Assembly: GCF_002632485.1 (NCBI RefSeq)
Contig: NZ_NIBU01000001.1
Coordinates: forward strand, 62,001 to 126,000
Length of the DNA: 64,000 bases
From: Xenorhabdus innexi
Lineage (GTDB): Bacteria > Pseudomonadota > Gammaproteobacteria > Enterobacterales > Enterobacteriaceae
Reading direction: 5' to 3'
Numbering within the stretch: position 1 is the first letter of the stretch; every line of letters begins with the position of its first letter. The notes beneath the pieces were generated by a model. The model had not been told where the DNA came from and did no database searches. It was given only the letters and a program-made list of their open reading frames with translations. Shown piece after piece: positions 11,301-18,715 of this stretch. Position numbers and translations under genes: made by a program.

Positions 11301-14300
11301 CTGGCGGCTTTCCAGGTCTTATTGCAGCGTTACAGTGGGGAAGGTGAGGCGACGGGAGATATAGTCATCGGTATTCCTGTCTCCCTGCGTGACCGACCGG
11401 AGTTGCAATCCGTTATTGGGTTACTGCTTAACACGCTGGCGGTGCGTCAGCCTATTGATATCAGACAGTCATTCTCTGAATTCCTGCACAGCAGTGTACA
11501 AACATTGAATCAGGCGATGGCGAACAAGGATATTCCGTTTGAGCAGGTGGTTGATGCGATTTTGCCAGCGGAAAAACGCTCACTTTCGCCGTTGTTTCAG
11601 ATCATGTTTGTGTTTAATGCACATCAATATTCGGCAAGTACACCGCGGATAAACAGCCAGTCGGTAGAGAATCCTGAAGCCAAATTCGATTTAACGCTGT
11701 TTGTACAGGAAACGGCGGATAACCTGTTATTGTCGGTGGAATACCGCGAAGCGTGTTTTACTGCGGAAGTTGTGGCGCAATTCGTGAGCCATTATACCCG
11801 CTTGCTGGATAGCCTGTGCAGCACACCGGATAGCCCGATATATCAATTGGCAATGTTGTCACCACAGGAACGTCAGCGGCAACTGAGCGATCTTAATACC
11901 ACAGCGCAGCCGCTGTTTTATCCGGTCGTACATCAGTGGTTTGAACAACAGGTGAACCGGACACCACAGGCGATTGCTGTGCGTGAGCAAAATGAAACAG
12001 GTGAGCAAAATAAAACAGAACTGGCGCTGAGTTATGAGCAGCTTAACCATTATGCTAATCGGCTGGCGCATGAGTTACTGACGCAAGGCGCTGGTCAGGG
12101 TATACAGATAGGGATTTGCCTGCCACGTTCTGCCATGCTGGTCATCGCTATTCTGGCTGTGATGAAGACAGGCGCTGCCTATGTGCCGGTTGATGCGACT
12201 TATCCGGCAGAACGTGCCCGCTTTATGTTGGAAGATGCACAGGTGACAAAGGTTATCACCACGCATGAACAGGCCGTCAGATTAACCCTGCCTACGCATC
12301 AAAGCCTCCTGCTGGCACGGTCGCAGTTTATTACCGATCAGGCTGTTGATCCTGATATTGTTAACCCTGATACCGTTAACCCCGATATCGCTATTTCACC
12401 TGAACAGCCTGCTTATATTCTCTATACCTCAGGTTCTACCGGCAGGCCAAAAGGAACCCTCATTCCACATCGGGGGCTGGGAAATTATCTGCAACATGCC
12501 TGTAAACATTACGGCACATCGGGCAGACAGGGAAATACGCTCCATGCCTCCATCTCTTTTGATGCCACGCTAACCAGCCTGTTCCTGCCGTTATTACAGG
12601 GGCAGACGCTGTTTATTCTGCCGGAAGGAGACGATATTCCGGCATTAATACAGGCGTGGCAGCTATTGCCGGATTTGACAATGGCAAAAATCACCCCGGC
12701 CCATCTGGAGCTTCTGAGCCAGCAGTTATCGCCGGAACAGGCCGGGCGCATACCGTTGCTGGTGATTGGCGGAGAAAGCCTTTCTGCCAGTGCTCTGCGT
12801 TTCTGGCGGCAACATGCACCGCAGGTCAGGATCATCAATGAATACGGGCCGACGGAGGCCACAGTGGGTTGCTGTACCTACGAAATACAGGCCGGAGAGA
12901 TAACCGGAGATGGTGCTCTGCCGATTGGTCGTCCGATCGCCAATACCCGGCTTTACCTGTTGGATGAGTGTCAGCAACTGGTGCCCTTCGGCTCAGTGGG
13001 AGAGCTGTACATCGGTGGTGCGGGAGTGGGGTCGGGTTATTTCAACCAGCCAGCGCTGACTGAGAGCCGCTTTATTGCTGATCCTTTAATTTCGGTATCA
13101 GGAGAGGCGGCATCAGAAGAAAAACTCTACCGGACAGGGGATCTGGCCCGTTATCTGCCGGACGGCAACTTGCTGTTTCTGGGGCGCAAAGACCAGCAAA
13201 TTAAATTGCATGGCTACCGGATTGAACTGGAAGAGATCGAAGCCCAGCTTTCGGCTTGTCAGGGTGTTTCTCAGGCAGCAGCGGGAATGCGGGATATTCA
13301 CGGACGCCAGCATCTGGTGGCGTGGCTGGTGCTGGAGAAATCCGTGGCAGAAGCAACAAATTCAATCAGTGAAAAAAATGCTGAAAGTATCCGGCAGGAA
13401 TTGCTCCAGCGTTTGCCGGTGTATATGTGCCCCACTCAGTGGGTTGTGCAGGAAACACTACCGCTGACCGCTAACGGTAAAATCGACCGCAACGCGCTGG
13501 CGCTACTTACCTTAACGGAACAGCCGCGTCATTCAATGCACCGGATGCCTGTAACCACACTGGAAAAACAACTGACGGAGATCTGGCAACAGGTACTGGA
13601 TCAGGAAAATCCGGGTATTGATGATGACTTCTTTGTACTGGGGGGAGATTCCATTCTCAGCCTGCAAATAGTCTTCAGGGTGCGGGAGCTAGGTTTTCGT
13701 ATCACGCCGAAAATGCTGTTTGATTATCCCACTATTGCAGGCTTAGCTGCCGTAGTGACAGCGGTGAATAAGGCCGAAAACAGTGATACTGCGTCAATAC
13801 AGGGAAAGTACACTTTACTGCCGATTCAGCAGGCATTCTTTGCACAGCATCATGCCAATCCGCATCACTATAACCAATCTTATCTGTATGCACTGGAAGA
13901 AGGGACAGATATTCCGCTGTTGGAACGGGCACTGGCTCAGGTGGTTAATCAGCATGATGGCCTGCGTTCCCGTTTCCCGCTTAATAAACAGAAAAATGAA
14001 CAGCGATACGGGCTGATAACAGAGCCGGTGACTGAGTGGCAGATAGAGTCGTGTTTGATTACGGAAAGACCGGTAAAAGAAGCGTTGTCACAGGCATTTG
14101 CCGAACGGCAGGCACAACTGAATATTGAACATGGCCCATTGCTGACCGCCACTCACTTCATTACCTCAGTCGGAAATTATTTGCTGCTGACGGTTCATCA
14201 TCTGATTGTCGATGGTGTTTCATGGCGAATTATCATCGAAGATTTAAGCCGCTTTTATCAGGCATTACTGGCAGGAAAAACACTTCCTCCGATGGCAAAA

Positions 14301-17300
14301 ACTGCCTCTTTAATTGAATGGTCATCCCATCTTGCCGATTACGCTCAATCCGCTCTGGCGCAGGCTGAATATCGTTTCTGGCAGCAGAAACTGAATCAGC
14401 CTGTCACGCCATTGCCGGTTGATCGGGGAGGAAAATCTTTACCCGGTTTAGTCAGAGAATCAGCCACCTATCGCCTGACTCTGGATGCCGTCGTGACCAC
14501 AAATCTGGTTCAGAACACCGGACATGCTTATCGAACCCATGTGGGTGACTTATTACTGGCGGCGCTGGTGGCAACACTGCAACAGTGGAGTGGCAACAAA
14601 TCAGTGTGTGTGGATATGGAAGGACACGGGCGGGACAGTCTGCATGAAGATGTGGATGTCAGCCGGACAGTAGGCTGGTTTACCGCGATTTATCCTCTGT
14701 TGCTGGAACTGCCTGCATCCTGTTCATCAGAAAGACTCATCCGGTTGGTGAAAGAAGCGGTTCGTCAGGTGCCTTACAGTGGCACAGGTTATGGCGCATT
14801 GCGTTGTTCCCCAGCAACAAATAGTTCGACGGTAAATAACCCGACAATAAATAGCCCGGCAACGGATAGTCATCAATTACCCGATACTCCGCAGGCTGAT
14901 ATCTGTTTCAACTATCTCGGACAATTTAGCCGTACTTTTCATCAGACCCCCTTCAGCGGTGTTGCGGATATTGCGCCGGAACAGCGTTATGCGGCAGATA
15001 ATGCAAGATCACATGGCTTGGCAGTTGATTGCTATATCGATAAGGGACAGATTGATAAGGGACAGCTACAAATAGAGTGGACATATAACTGCCAATGTTA
15101 TCGCCATGAAACCATTGAGAGACTGGCAGCGGCAATGAAGGATCGGCTTATCCGGCTGATTGAACACTGCGCCGCACAGACTCAGACAACTTACACTCCC
15201 TCGGATTTCCCTCTTGCCCGCCTGAATGCGGAAACGCTGCATCAATTGCAGCAACGGTATCGTGTGATAGAAGATATTTATCCGCTGACTTACACGCAGG
15301 AGGGAATGCTGTTCCATTCGATGGCAGAACAGGGCCGTGGCCTGTATCACGAACAGCTCTGTTTTACGCTACCACCTTATAGCCAGCCTGACGGTACAGA
15401 TCCTGAAGGCGGTGAAGGTATAAATATCGAACATCTGCAACAGGCATGGCAGAAAGCCGTTGCTTACTATCCCATTTTGCGCAGTCGCTTTGAAATGCGC
15501 CTTGCCGATGAACCCTTGCAGATTGTCATGCCTCATCAGGAGCTGGACTGGCGGTTGCATGATCTGCGCCTTTACAGTGCATCTGATGCTGAACTTTATC
15601 GGCAAAACCTGCTGGCGGCAGATATGGCGGAAGAATTTATACCGGAAGATGGTGCCATGTTCCGTATTACCGTCTTACAGATGCCGAATAAACAGCTACA
15701 GCTTTTGTTCAGCCATCATCACGCCATTCTCGATGGCTGGTCAGTCAGGCTGTTACTGACGACCGTTGAAACCTTCTATTTTCAGCCGAATAACATCCTG
15801 CCACCGGCTCCGGCATTCCGTTCATTCATTCGCTGGCAACGGCAGAATCGCAAAGCGTGTCAGGATTACTGGCAGGATCAACTGGCTAAGGTCAGTTCAG
15901 CAACACCGCTGCCTGCGGCTCATCCGCTCAGAGCAACCAGTCAGTTGAAGCAGCGGCATACATTCAGTTTGTCGCCAGATCTGTCTGCTCAGTTGGCAGA
16001 AAGCGGACGCCGCCACCGTTTAACCATCAGTACCCTGATTCAGGGGGCATGGGCGTTACTGTTACAGCGCTACAGCCCACAAAATAAATATCAGCCTGAA
16101 AATAGCTGTCTGTTTGGCATGACGGTATCCGGCCGGCAGGCTGAACTGGCGGGTATCGACAAAATGGCAGGGCTGTTAATCAGCACCTTGCCGACCTATA
16201 TCACCAGCAATCCTGAGCAGACAGTGGCGGACTGGCTGATGGCCATTCAACAGCAGCAACGGGAGCATGAAAAATTCAGTGATATTTCGCTGGCAGATCT
16301 GAAATCAGTCTGTGGCCTGCCGGAGTTTGAGACGTTACTGGTGTTTGAAAATTATCCGCAACCCAAACCAACAGATAAACAGGAAAAGTTGTTTGAATTT
16401 GTTCAGGCGGCGGAAAGCACGAATTATCCACTGGTTTTGGTCTCGTCTTTCTCTGACTGCCTGCGTAATGAACTGGTGTATGACACAGGTTTGTATGATG
16501 TTGCTACCGTGAGCCGTCTGGCAAAGCACTTTACCCATATTCTGACCCAGATAATCGATAACCTGACCGATGGGCTGAAAGGGCGTGTGTCGGCAAATCG
16601 TGTTCTGGCAAATCGTGTTCTGGCAAATATAGTCCTGCTGGATGAACAGGAAAAACAGCAGTTGCTGACACAATGGCAGGGGCCGGTTATCCCTGTTTTT
16701 CGCGGCAACGTGTATAGCCTGTTTACCCGTCAGGTACAGCGTTCACCCCGACAGACTGCGGTGATTGACGGACAGCAGCAGGTCAGTTATGCCGAGCTGG
16801 AACAGAATGTTGAGCAGCTTTGCCTTCGTCTGCATCTCAACGGAACTAAAGCCGGTGACAGGGTCGCGCTTTATTTACCGCGCAGTCTGGACTATATCAC
16901 CGCTATGCTGGCAGTCAGCCGGATCGGTGCCTGTTATGTGCCGGTGGATATCTCTTATCCCTCGGAGCGGGTGGCTTATCTGTTGTCTGACAGCCAAAGT
17001 TCTCTGGTACTGACTGATCAGGCACAGCAGACACAATTGGCGGGGGTTATGCCTGACATCACGGTGCTGGTCGTGGATCAGAGTCAGCCGCCGGAAAGGT
17101 TACTCTCACAGCCTCTGCCTCCGCTGACTGATGATGCCGATGCACTGGCCTATCTGATCTACACCTCTGGTTCCACAGGAACACCAAAAGGCGTCATGAT
17201 TGAACACCAGAGCCTGATTAACTATCTGACCGATGCCGGTCAGCGTTATCAGGTGACAGCGTATACCCAGAGCCTGTTCCACTCTTCTGTCAGCTTTGAT

Positions 17301-18647
17301 GCCACACTGACCAGCCTTTATCTGCCGCTGCTGCATGGCGGCACGATCACCGTGATAAGAGATGATGCGGATATTGCGGCGATGGCAGCGGTGCTAATGC
17401 AAAAATCAGATACTCAAAAACCAGTCAGCCACTTATTGAAAATCACGCCCGCTCATCTTGGCATTTTGGGCGAATATCTGGAACCCAAGGCAAAACCCCA
17501 TGTCCATTCGCTGGTAGTCGGCGGTGACACACTCAATGCTGAAATCGTGCAGGCGTGGTTGTCTGATGTGCCGGATATCGGCGTTTTCAATGAATATGGC
17601 CCGACTGAAACAGTGGTCGGATGTTGTGTTCATCGCGCAGATAAGCGGCAGGATTTACAGGGCGCCATGCCGATTGGCTTACCTATCGCCAATACCCGCT
17701 TGTTTGTACTGAATGATGACTTCTCACCAACGCCGTTGGGTATGGCAGGAGAATTATATATCGGCGGGTTGGGTGTGGCGCGGGGTTACTGGAACCGTCC
17801 TGAATTAACCGCAGAGAAATTTATCACTCTGTCAGTACCGCAATCCCAGACAGTGCCACAATCACAAGAAAACCTGCGGGTTTATCGTACCGGCGATCGG
17901 GTTTGTGCCTTACCCGATGGGAAGCTGCTCTATCTTGGTCGCGTTGATCGGCAAATCAAACTCCGTGGTTATCGTATTGAGCCAGGGGAGATTGAAGCCC
18001 GGCTGATGCAGCATCCGTCGGTACAAAACAGTGCGCTGGTTACTTATGCCGAACAGGGCGACATGCTGCTGGTGGCCTGTGTATCCCTGAAATCGGCAGT
18101 AAAAGCCGACATACTTTCAAAAGCGTCGTTTTCACAAGCTTCGTTTGCAGAGCAGATTATCGGTTTTCTTAGCAGAAGCCTGCCTGCGCATATGTTACCT
18201 AACAAGGTTGTCGTCGTGGACGAAATGCCACAGACCACAAACGGCAAGATTGATTACCGAACCCTGCTGACACGTCTGCCGGATTATTTTTCTGGACAGA
18301 ATGTGTCTCAGCCTTATTTATCTCAACTACAACAGCAAAAACAGGCAGCAGGCTTGCTATCTCCCCCGCAAACACCACTGGAAAAACGTCTGCGGGATAT
18401 CTGGTGTGAGGTGTTGCAACAGCAGGAAATCGGACGTGATCAGAATTTCTTTGCTCTGGGGGGGCACTCATTACACGCCTTACGTATTGTTGCCCGCATT
18501 GAGCAGCAACTGGCCGTCAGGCTATCTCTGGCTGAACTTTTGCAGTGCCGGACAATTAAGTTGCTCGCTGATTTACTGAATGCCCGTATGACCGGGAAAG
18601 GTGCTGTTCATAACACGATCAAACGGGTCGTACGCGGACAGAAATAA
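5334..18647 (+). CDS. fclI: Four-module non-ribosomal peptide synthetase A-T-C-A-T-C-A-T-E-C-A-T
   Basis: A 4437-residue NRPS that starts directly with an A domain, so it is the initiating enzyme. By position: A1 5-555, T1 (S608), C2 663-1105 (HHLIVDE at 798), A2 1130-1620, T2 (S1670), C3 1724-2175 (HHILVDE at about 1869), A3 2200-2720, T3 (S2773), E 2824-3290 (HHLIVDG, then EGHGR and FNYLGQF), C4 3309-3770 (HHHAILDG), A4 3790-4310, T4 (S4379). Pocket residues read by eye are DPRHVSLLAK (A1), DTWTMASVGK (A2) and DATKVGEVGK for both A3 and A4. The last code is Asn-like, so module 3 should give D-Asn and module 4 L-Asn. A1 and A2 are not assignable with confidence. Start ATG 5334 follows AAGGAAG. 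Several linkers carry short in-frame tandem repeats. Confidence 0.95.
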   Translation: MVISTEFEQIVARFPENIAVTQGNEKLTYCTLSERVTALSRVLYLQDQHGQAGNQHVMTHPPVMANQFVITLMEEGISLITAALAIMKAGKVFVPLSPKLPEQRLATLLAQFRGATIVTCRQWLPLLEHLSEDYSLVLADEVQDHPLITSSLMPAWVEKVHNLAYVYFTSGSTGKPKAILGREDSLLHFIRWESRELSVTPADKVSQLINQMFDPFLRDMLLPLLNGATLCIPSSLDIRYSPQELLGWISEQKISITHLIPSLFQVLLECPQSTDSLRFLRYAVLSGEPLKGSLVDLFYQSQLSSPQRQTPQIINLYGTTETTLASVFYRVTEKDLRQPLIPAGQPIDDTTILVVDEQGVSVPAGSEGEVWISTDYMSAGYLSSNVGSSNVGSSNVGSSEAENNSRFMIAKEGELAGRSVYRTGDLGRIDEQGNLILLGRNDFQIKINGQRLETAEIESLLEQHPAVQQAIVKAFEQSPEQLSEQLAESPNKQSHQQTKHVRLVAFVRLIPETTLTAAELDHYLAPNLTAAMRPADYQFLPLFPLLSNGKIDRKALQPPVVRQTYPNRSDVAAPQGELETRLAAIWQSLLQIEQVGRDDSFFALGGDSLQAIRMIAQVRQQMGLSLRFSELFRQPTLAQCVEMMSADKLSLTQEPDIAAGSDSASYEQQGIYLNQQTAPDSPMYNMVYVAQWSGALDHQRLQQSLDALFARYDVLRTGFLMQQGEIIARVAEYPPDNPVFARIIWQDLIQHGAQAQLHAENIINRFASLPFELTQPPLLRMAGLTLRPDSHQIILTFHHLIVDEESVKRLWDELLENYSLLQRGKALNIQPAQYGQREHVRLQYQRVNGERGMAARQYWQNQLAGTLPLLQLPYDFPVPAARSYQGKRVPFSLPTAFLQQLESVAHQYGITPYLILQAGFIAFLARYSRQNDILLGTPVSNRHYSEQQQPIGLLLNLLVMRNQVDISQPFEQLLEQVKSTFIDAIAHQDMPFSQLLPLLQGSRDSTEDNHHPGVSPLFQVLFTYQNIPVVSKRMGSVQLSPLRQWDVQIAKYELALEMWQEEGELQGIFQYAGDRFLSGTIERMAENLCYFLSQLIHQPQQTIGKIPLLSPAQQQQLAEWNQTEQPFSDNIGIHQLIERQVQRVPDVIAVEFGQQSLTYAELDQRANQMADFLIQQGVGPEICVGLSVERSAELVICFLAILKAGGVYVPIDPDYPLERSRYVIEDVGLHLLVTQEKFISRYQGYNLPLFSIETLIPRLSTFSAANPRVDVRPENTAYIIYTSGSTGKPKGVPVRHRSVCNLAETEIEFLAVPPGSRILQFASFSFDTSIWEILMAFCSGTTLLMAPRLAVMPGPDLLEQLIMRRVTHITLPASALAALPEADLPDLQVLMVAGENCGLDLLHKWGKNRRFINSYGPTEATVGTTNAELTPESEQIHIGRPIPNSQVWIMDEYGSLLPIGVAGELCIGGVGVVAGYLHHPELTERSFIADPFSSRPDARLYRTGDLARYRADGNIDYLGRIDQQIKIRGYRVELGEIESALRQHPAIADAVAMVREDYLNASAIVAYILTQPNTPLEPSQIEVYLEGSLPEFMRPSRYVFLTEFPRLPNNKVDRKRFPKPVLSKIRQESEIATEPAHNQTEQAIIQIWQSLLGYEAIGRNTSFFAAGGHSLLAARMVAMLAEQCGLYIKVSDVFICRTPKRLAEKVNLTAGINLLSLPEIQDAPLSFAQQRMWFLDQLYPDSSRYHIVSIKTFPVLKTVAGDEAENQKNKSEENERIRRSITLLFSRHPSLNLRLRMEGTTPRQYYSEQPPDCPHEIVEVQNKQEWQQMLQQRATDMMRTPFQLIGHPLYRLLLVSDARQGSALILCLHHILVDEQSLALLDDELQSIYLSLTKNQSVTEDIPQASAPDYLQFATWERSAEVQQMWHSQLDYWRQVYQQRPPVVTLPQQSYAPVEASKAAYYRLPLTIEQTVALRRLAQQQDTTLFTLLLAAFQVLLQRYSGEGEATGDIVIGIPVSLRDRPELQSVIGLLLNTLAVRQPIDIRQSFSEFLHSSVQTLNQAMANKDIPFEQVVDAILPAEKRSLSPLFQIMFVFNAHQYSASTPRINSQSVENPEAKFDLTLFVQETADNLLLSVEYREACFTAEVVAQFVSHYTRLLDSLCSTPDSPIYQLAMLSPQERQRQLSDLNTTAQPLFYPVVHQWFEQQVNRTPQAIAVREQNETGEQNKTELALSYEQLNHYANRLAHELLTQGAGQGIQIGICLPRSAMLVIAILAVMKTGAAYVPVDATYPAERARFMLEDAQVTKVITTHEQAVRLTLPTHQSLLLARSQFITDQAVDPDIVNPDTVNPDIAISPEQPAYILYTSGSTGRPKGTLIPHRGLGNYLQHACKHYGTSGRQGNTLHASISFDATLTSLFLPLLQGQTLFILPEGDDIPALIQAWQLLPDLTMAKITPAHLELLSQQLSPEQAGRIPLLVIGGESLSASALRFWRQHAPQVRIINEYGPTEATVGCCTYEIQAGEITGDGALPIGRPIANTRLYLLDECQQLVPFGSVGELYIGGAGVGSGYFNQPALTESRFIADPLISVSGEAASEEKLYRTGDLARYLPDGNLLFLGRKDQQIKLHGYRIELEEIEAQLSACQGVSQAAAGMRDIHGRQHLVAWLVLEKSVAEATNSISEKNAESIRQELLQRLPVYMCPTQWVVQETLPLTANGKIDRNALALLTLTEQPRHSMHRMPVTTLEKQLTEIWQQVLDQENPGIDDDFFVLGGDSILSLQIVFRVRELGFRITPKMLFDYPTIAGLAAVVTAVNKAENSDTASIQGKYTLLPIQQAFFAQHHANPHHYNQSYLYALEEGTDIPLLERALAQVVNQHDGLRSRFPLNKQKNEQRYGLITEPVTEWQIESCLITERPVKEALSQAFAERQAQLNIEHGPLLTATHFITSVGNYLLLTVHHLIVDGVSWRIIIEDLSRFYQALLAGKTLPPMAKTASLIEWSSHLADYAQSALAQAEYRFWQQKLNQPVTPLPVDRGGKSLPGLVRESATYRLTLDAVVTTNLVQNTGHAYRTHVGDLLLAALVATLQQWSGNKSVCVDMEGHGRDSLHEDVDVSRTVGWFTAIYPLLLELPASCSSERLIRLVKEAVRQVPYSGTGYGALRCSPATNSSTVNNPTINSPATDSHQLPDTPQADICFNYLGQFSRTFHQTPFSGVADIAPEQRYAADNARSHGLAVDCYIDKGQIDKGQLQIEWTYNCQCYRHETIERLAAAMKDRLIRLIEHCAAQTQTTYTPSDFPLARLNAETLHQLQQRYRVIEDIYPLTYTQEGMLFHSMAEQGRGLYHEQLCFTLPPYSQPDGTDPEGGEGINIEHLQQAWQKAVAYYPILRSRFEMRLADEPLQIVMPHQELDWRLHDLRLYSASDAELYRQNLLAADMAEEFIPEDGAMFRITVLQMPNKQLQLLFSHHHAILDGWSVRLLLTTVETFYFQPNNILPPAPAFRSFIRWQRQNRKACQDYWQDQLAKVSSATPLPAAHPLRATSQLKQRHTFSLSPDLSAQLAESGRRHRLTISTLIQGAWALLLQRYSPQNKYQPENSCLFGMTVSGRQAELAGIDKMAGLLISTLPTYITSNPEQTVADWLMAIQQQQREHEKFSDISLADLKSVCGLPEFETLLVFENYPQPKPTDKQEKLFEFVQAAESTNYPLVLVSSFSDCLRNELVYDTGLYDVATVSRLAKHFTHILTQIIDNLTDGLKGRVSANRVLANRVLANIVLLDEQEKQQLLTQWQGPVIPVFRGNVYSLFTRQVQRSPRQTAVIDGQQQVSYAELEQNVEQLCLRLHLNGTKAGDRVALYLPRSLDYITAMLAVSRIGACYVPVDISYPSERVAYLLSDSQSSLVLTDQAQQTQLAGVMPDITVLVVDQSQPPERLLSQPLPPLTDDADALAYLIYTSGSTGTPKGVMIEHQSLINYLTDAGQRYQVTAYTQSLFHSSVSFDATLTSLYLPLLHGGTITVIRDDADIAAMAAVLMQKSDTQKPVSHLLKITPAHLGILGEYLEPKAKPHVHSLVVGGDTLNAEIVQAWLSDVPDIGVFNEYGPTETVVGCCVHRADKRQDLQGAMPIGLPIANTRLFVLNDDFSPTPLGMAGELYIGGLGVARGYWNRPELTAEKFITLSVPQSQTVPQSQENLRVYRTGDRVCALPDGKLLYLGRVDRQIKLRGYRIEPGEIEARLMQHPSVQNSALVTYAEQGDMLLVACVSLKSAVKADILSKASFSQASFAEQIIGFLSRSLPAHMLPNKVVVVDEMPQTTNGKIDYRTLLTRLPDYFSGQNVSQPYLSQLQQQKQAAGLLSPPQTPLEKRLRDIWCEVLQQQEIGRDQNFFALGGHSLHALRIVARIEQQLAVRLSLAELLQCRTIKLLADLLNARMTGKGAVHNTIKRVVRGQK
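6480..6524 (+). repeat. Three perfect 15-bp tandem repeats inside the NRPS A1 domain
   Basis: The unit TCTTCCAACGTCGGG occurs three times head to tail and encodes SSNVG three times, followed by another SS. It sits in a surface loop of A1 shortly before the YRTGDLG motif. The reading frame is preserved. Confidence 0.95.
6759..6806 (+). repeat. Degenerate 12-bp tandem repeats near the A1/T1 boundary
   Basis: Units GAACAGTCACCA, GAACAGTTATCA and GAACAGCTCGCA, plus a decayed fourth unit, encode EQSP-EQLS-EQLA-ESPN. They form a polar insertion in the C-terminal subdomain of A1. Confidence 0.8.
11985..12020 (+). repeat. Two 18-bp direct repeats at the start of A3
   Basis: GAGCAAAATGAAACAGGT is followed by GAGCAAAATAAAACAGAA, encoding EQNETG-EQNKTE. 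It lies in the N-terminal loop of the A3 domain. Confidence 0.8.
12345..12389 (+). repeat. Three 15-bp repeats in A3
   Basis: Three consecutive 15-base units (VDPDI, VNPDT, VNPDI) lie just before the ILYTSGSTG core motif of A3. They are degenerate, which suggests an older expansion than the one at 6480. Confidence 0.8.
14814..14873 (+). repeat. Four degenerate 15-bp repeats in the epimerization domain
   Basis: Asn/Ser/Thr-rich units of 15 bases (ATNSS, TVNNP, TINSP, ATDSH) form a loop between the LRCS segment and DICFNYLGQF of the E domain. Confidence 0.7.
15036..15065 (+). repeat. Two 15-bp repeats in the epimerization domain
   Basis: ATCGATAAGGGACAG and ATTGATAAGGGACAG are adjacent, encoding IDKGQ twice. 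They differ at a single third codon position. Confidence 0.9.
16593..16637 (+). repeat. Three 15-bp repeats in the C4/A4 linker
   Basis: GCAAATCGTGTTCTG occurs twice perfectly and then as GCAAATATAGTCCTG. The encoded segment reads as ANRVL, ANRVL, ANIVL, between the C4 domain and the start of A4. Confidence 0.95.
17835..17870 (+). repeat. Two 18-bp repeats in A4
   Basis: The VPQSQT and VPQSQE coding units are adjacent, in the loop just before the RVYRTGD motif of A4. This is the same loop that carries the repeat at 6480 in A1. Confidence 0.8.
18117..18146 (+). repeat. Two 15-bp repeats in the A4 C-terminal subdomain
   Basis: TCAAAAGCGTCGTTT is followed by TCACAAGCTTCGTTT, encoding SKASF-SQASF. 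Only a few bases differ between the two units. Confidence 0.85.
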
Positions 18648-18715
18648 AAAACATAATAATGATGATGAAAGATACCCGAAATCTATCAGGAGAAGGGTAT
18701 TTTGTCGGAGGCCAT

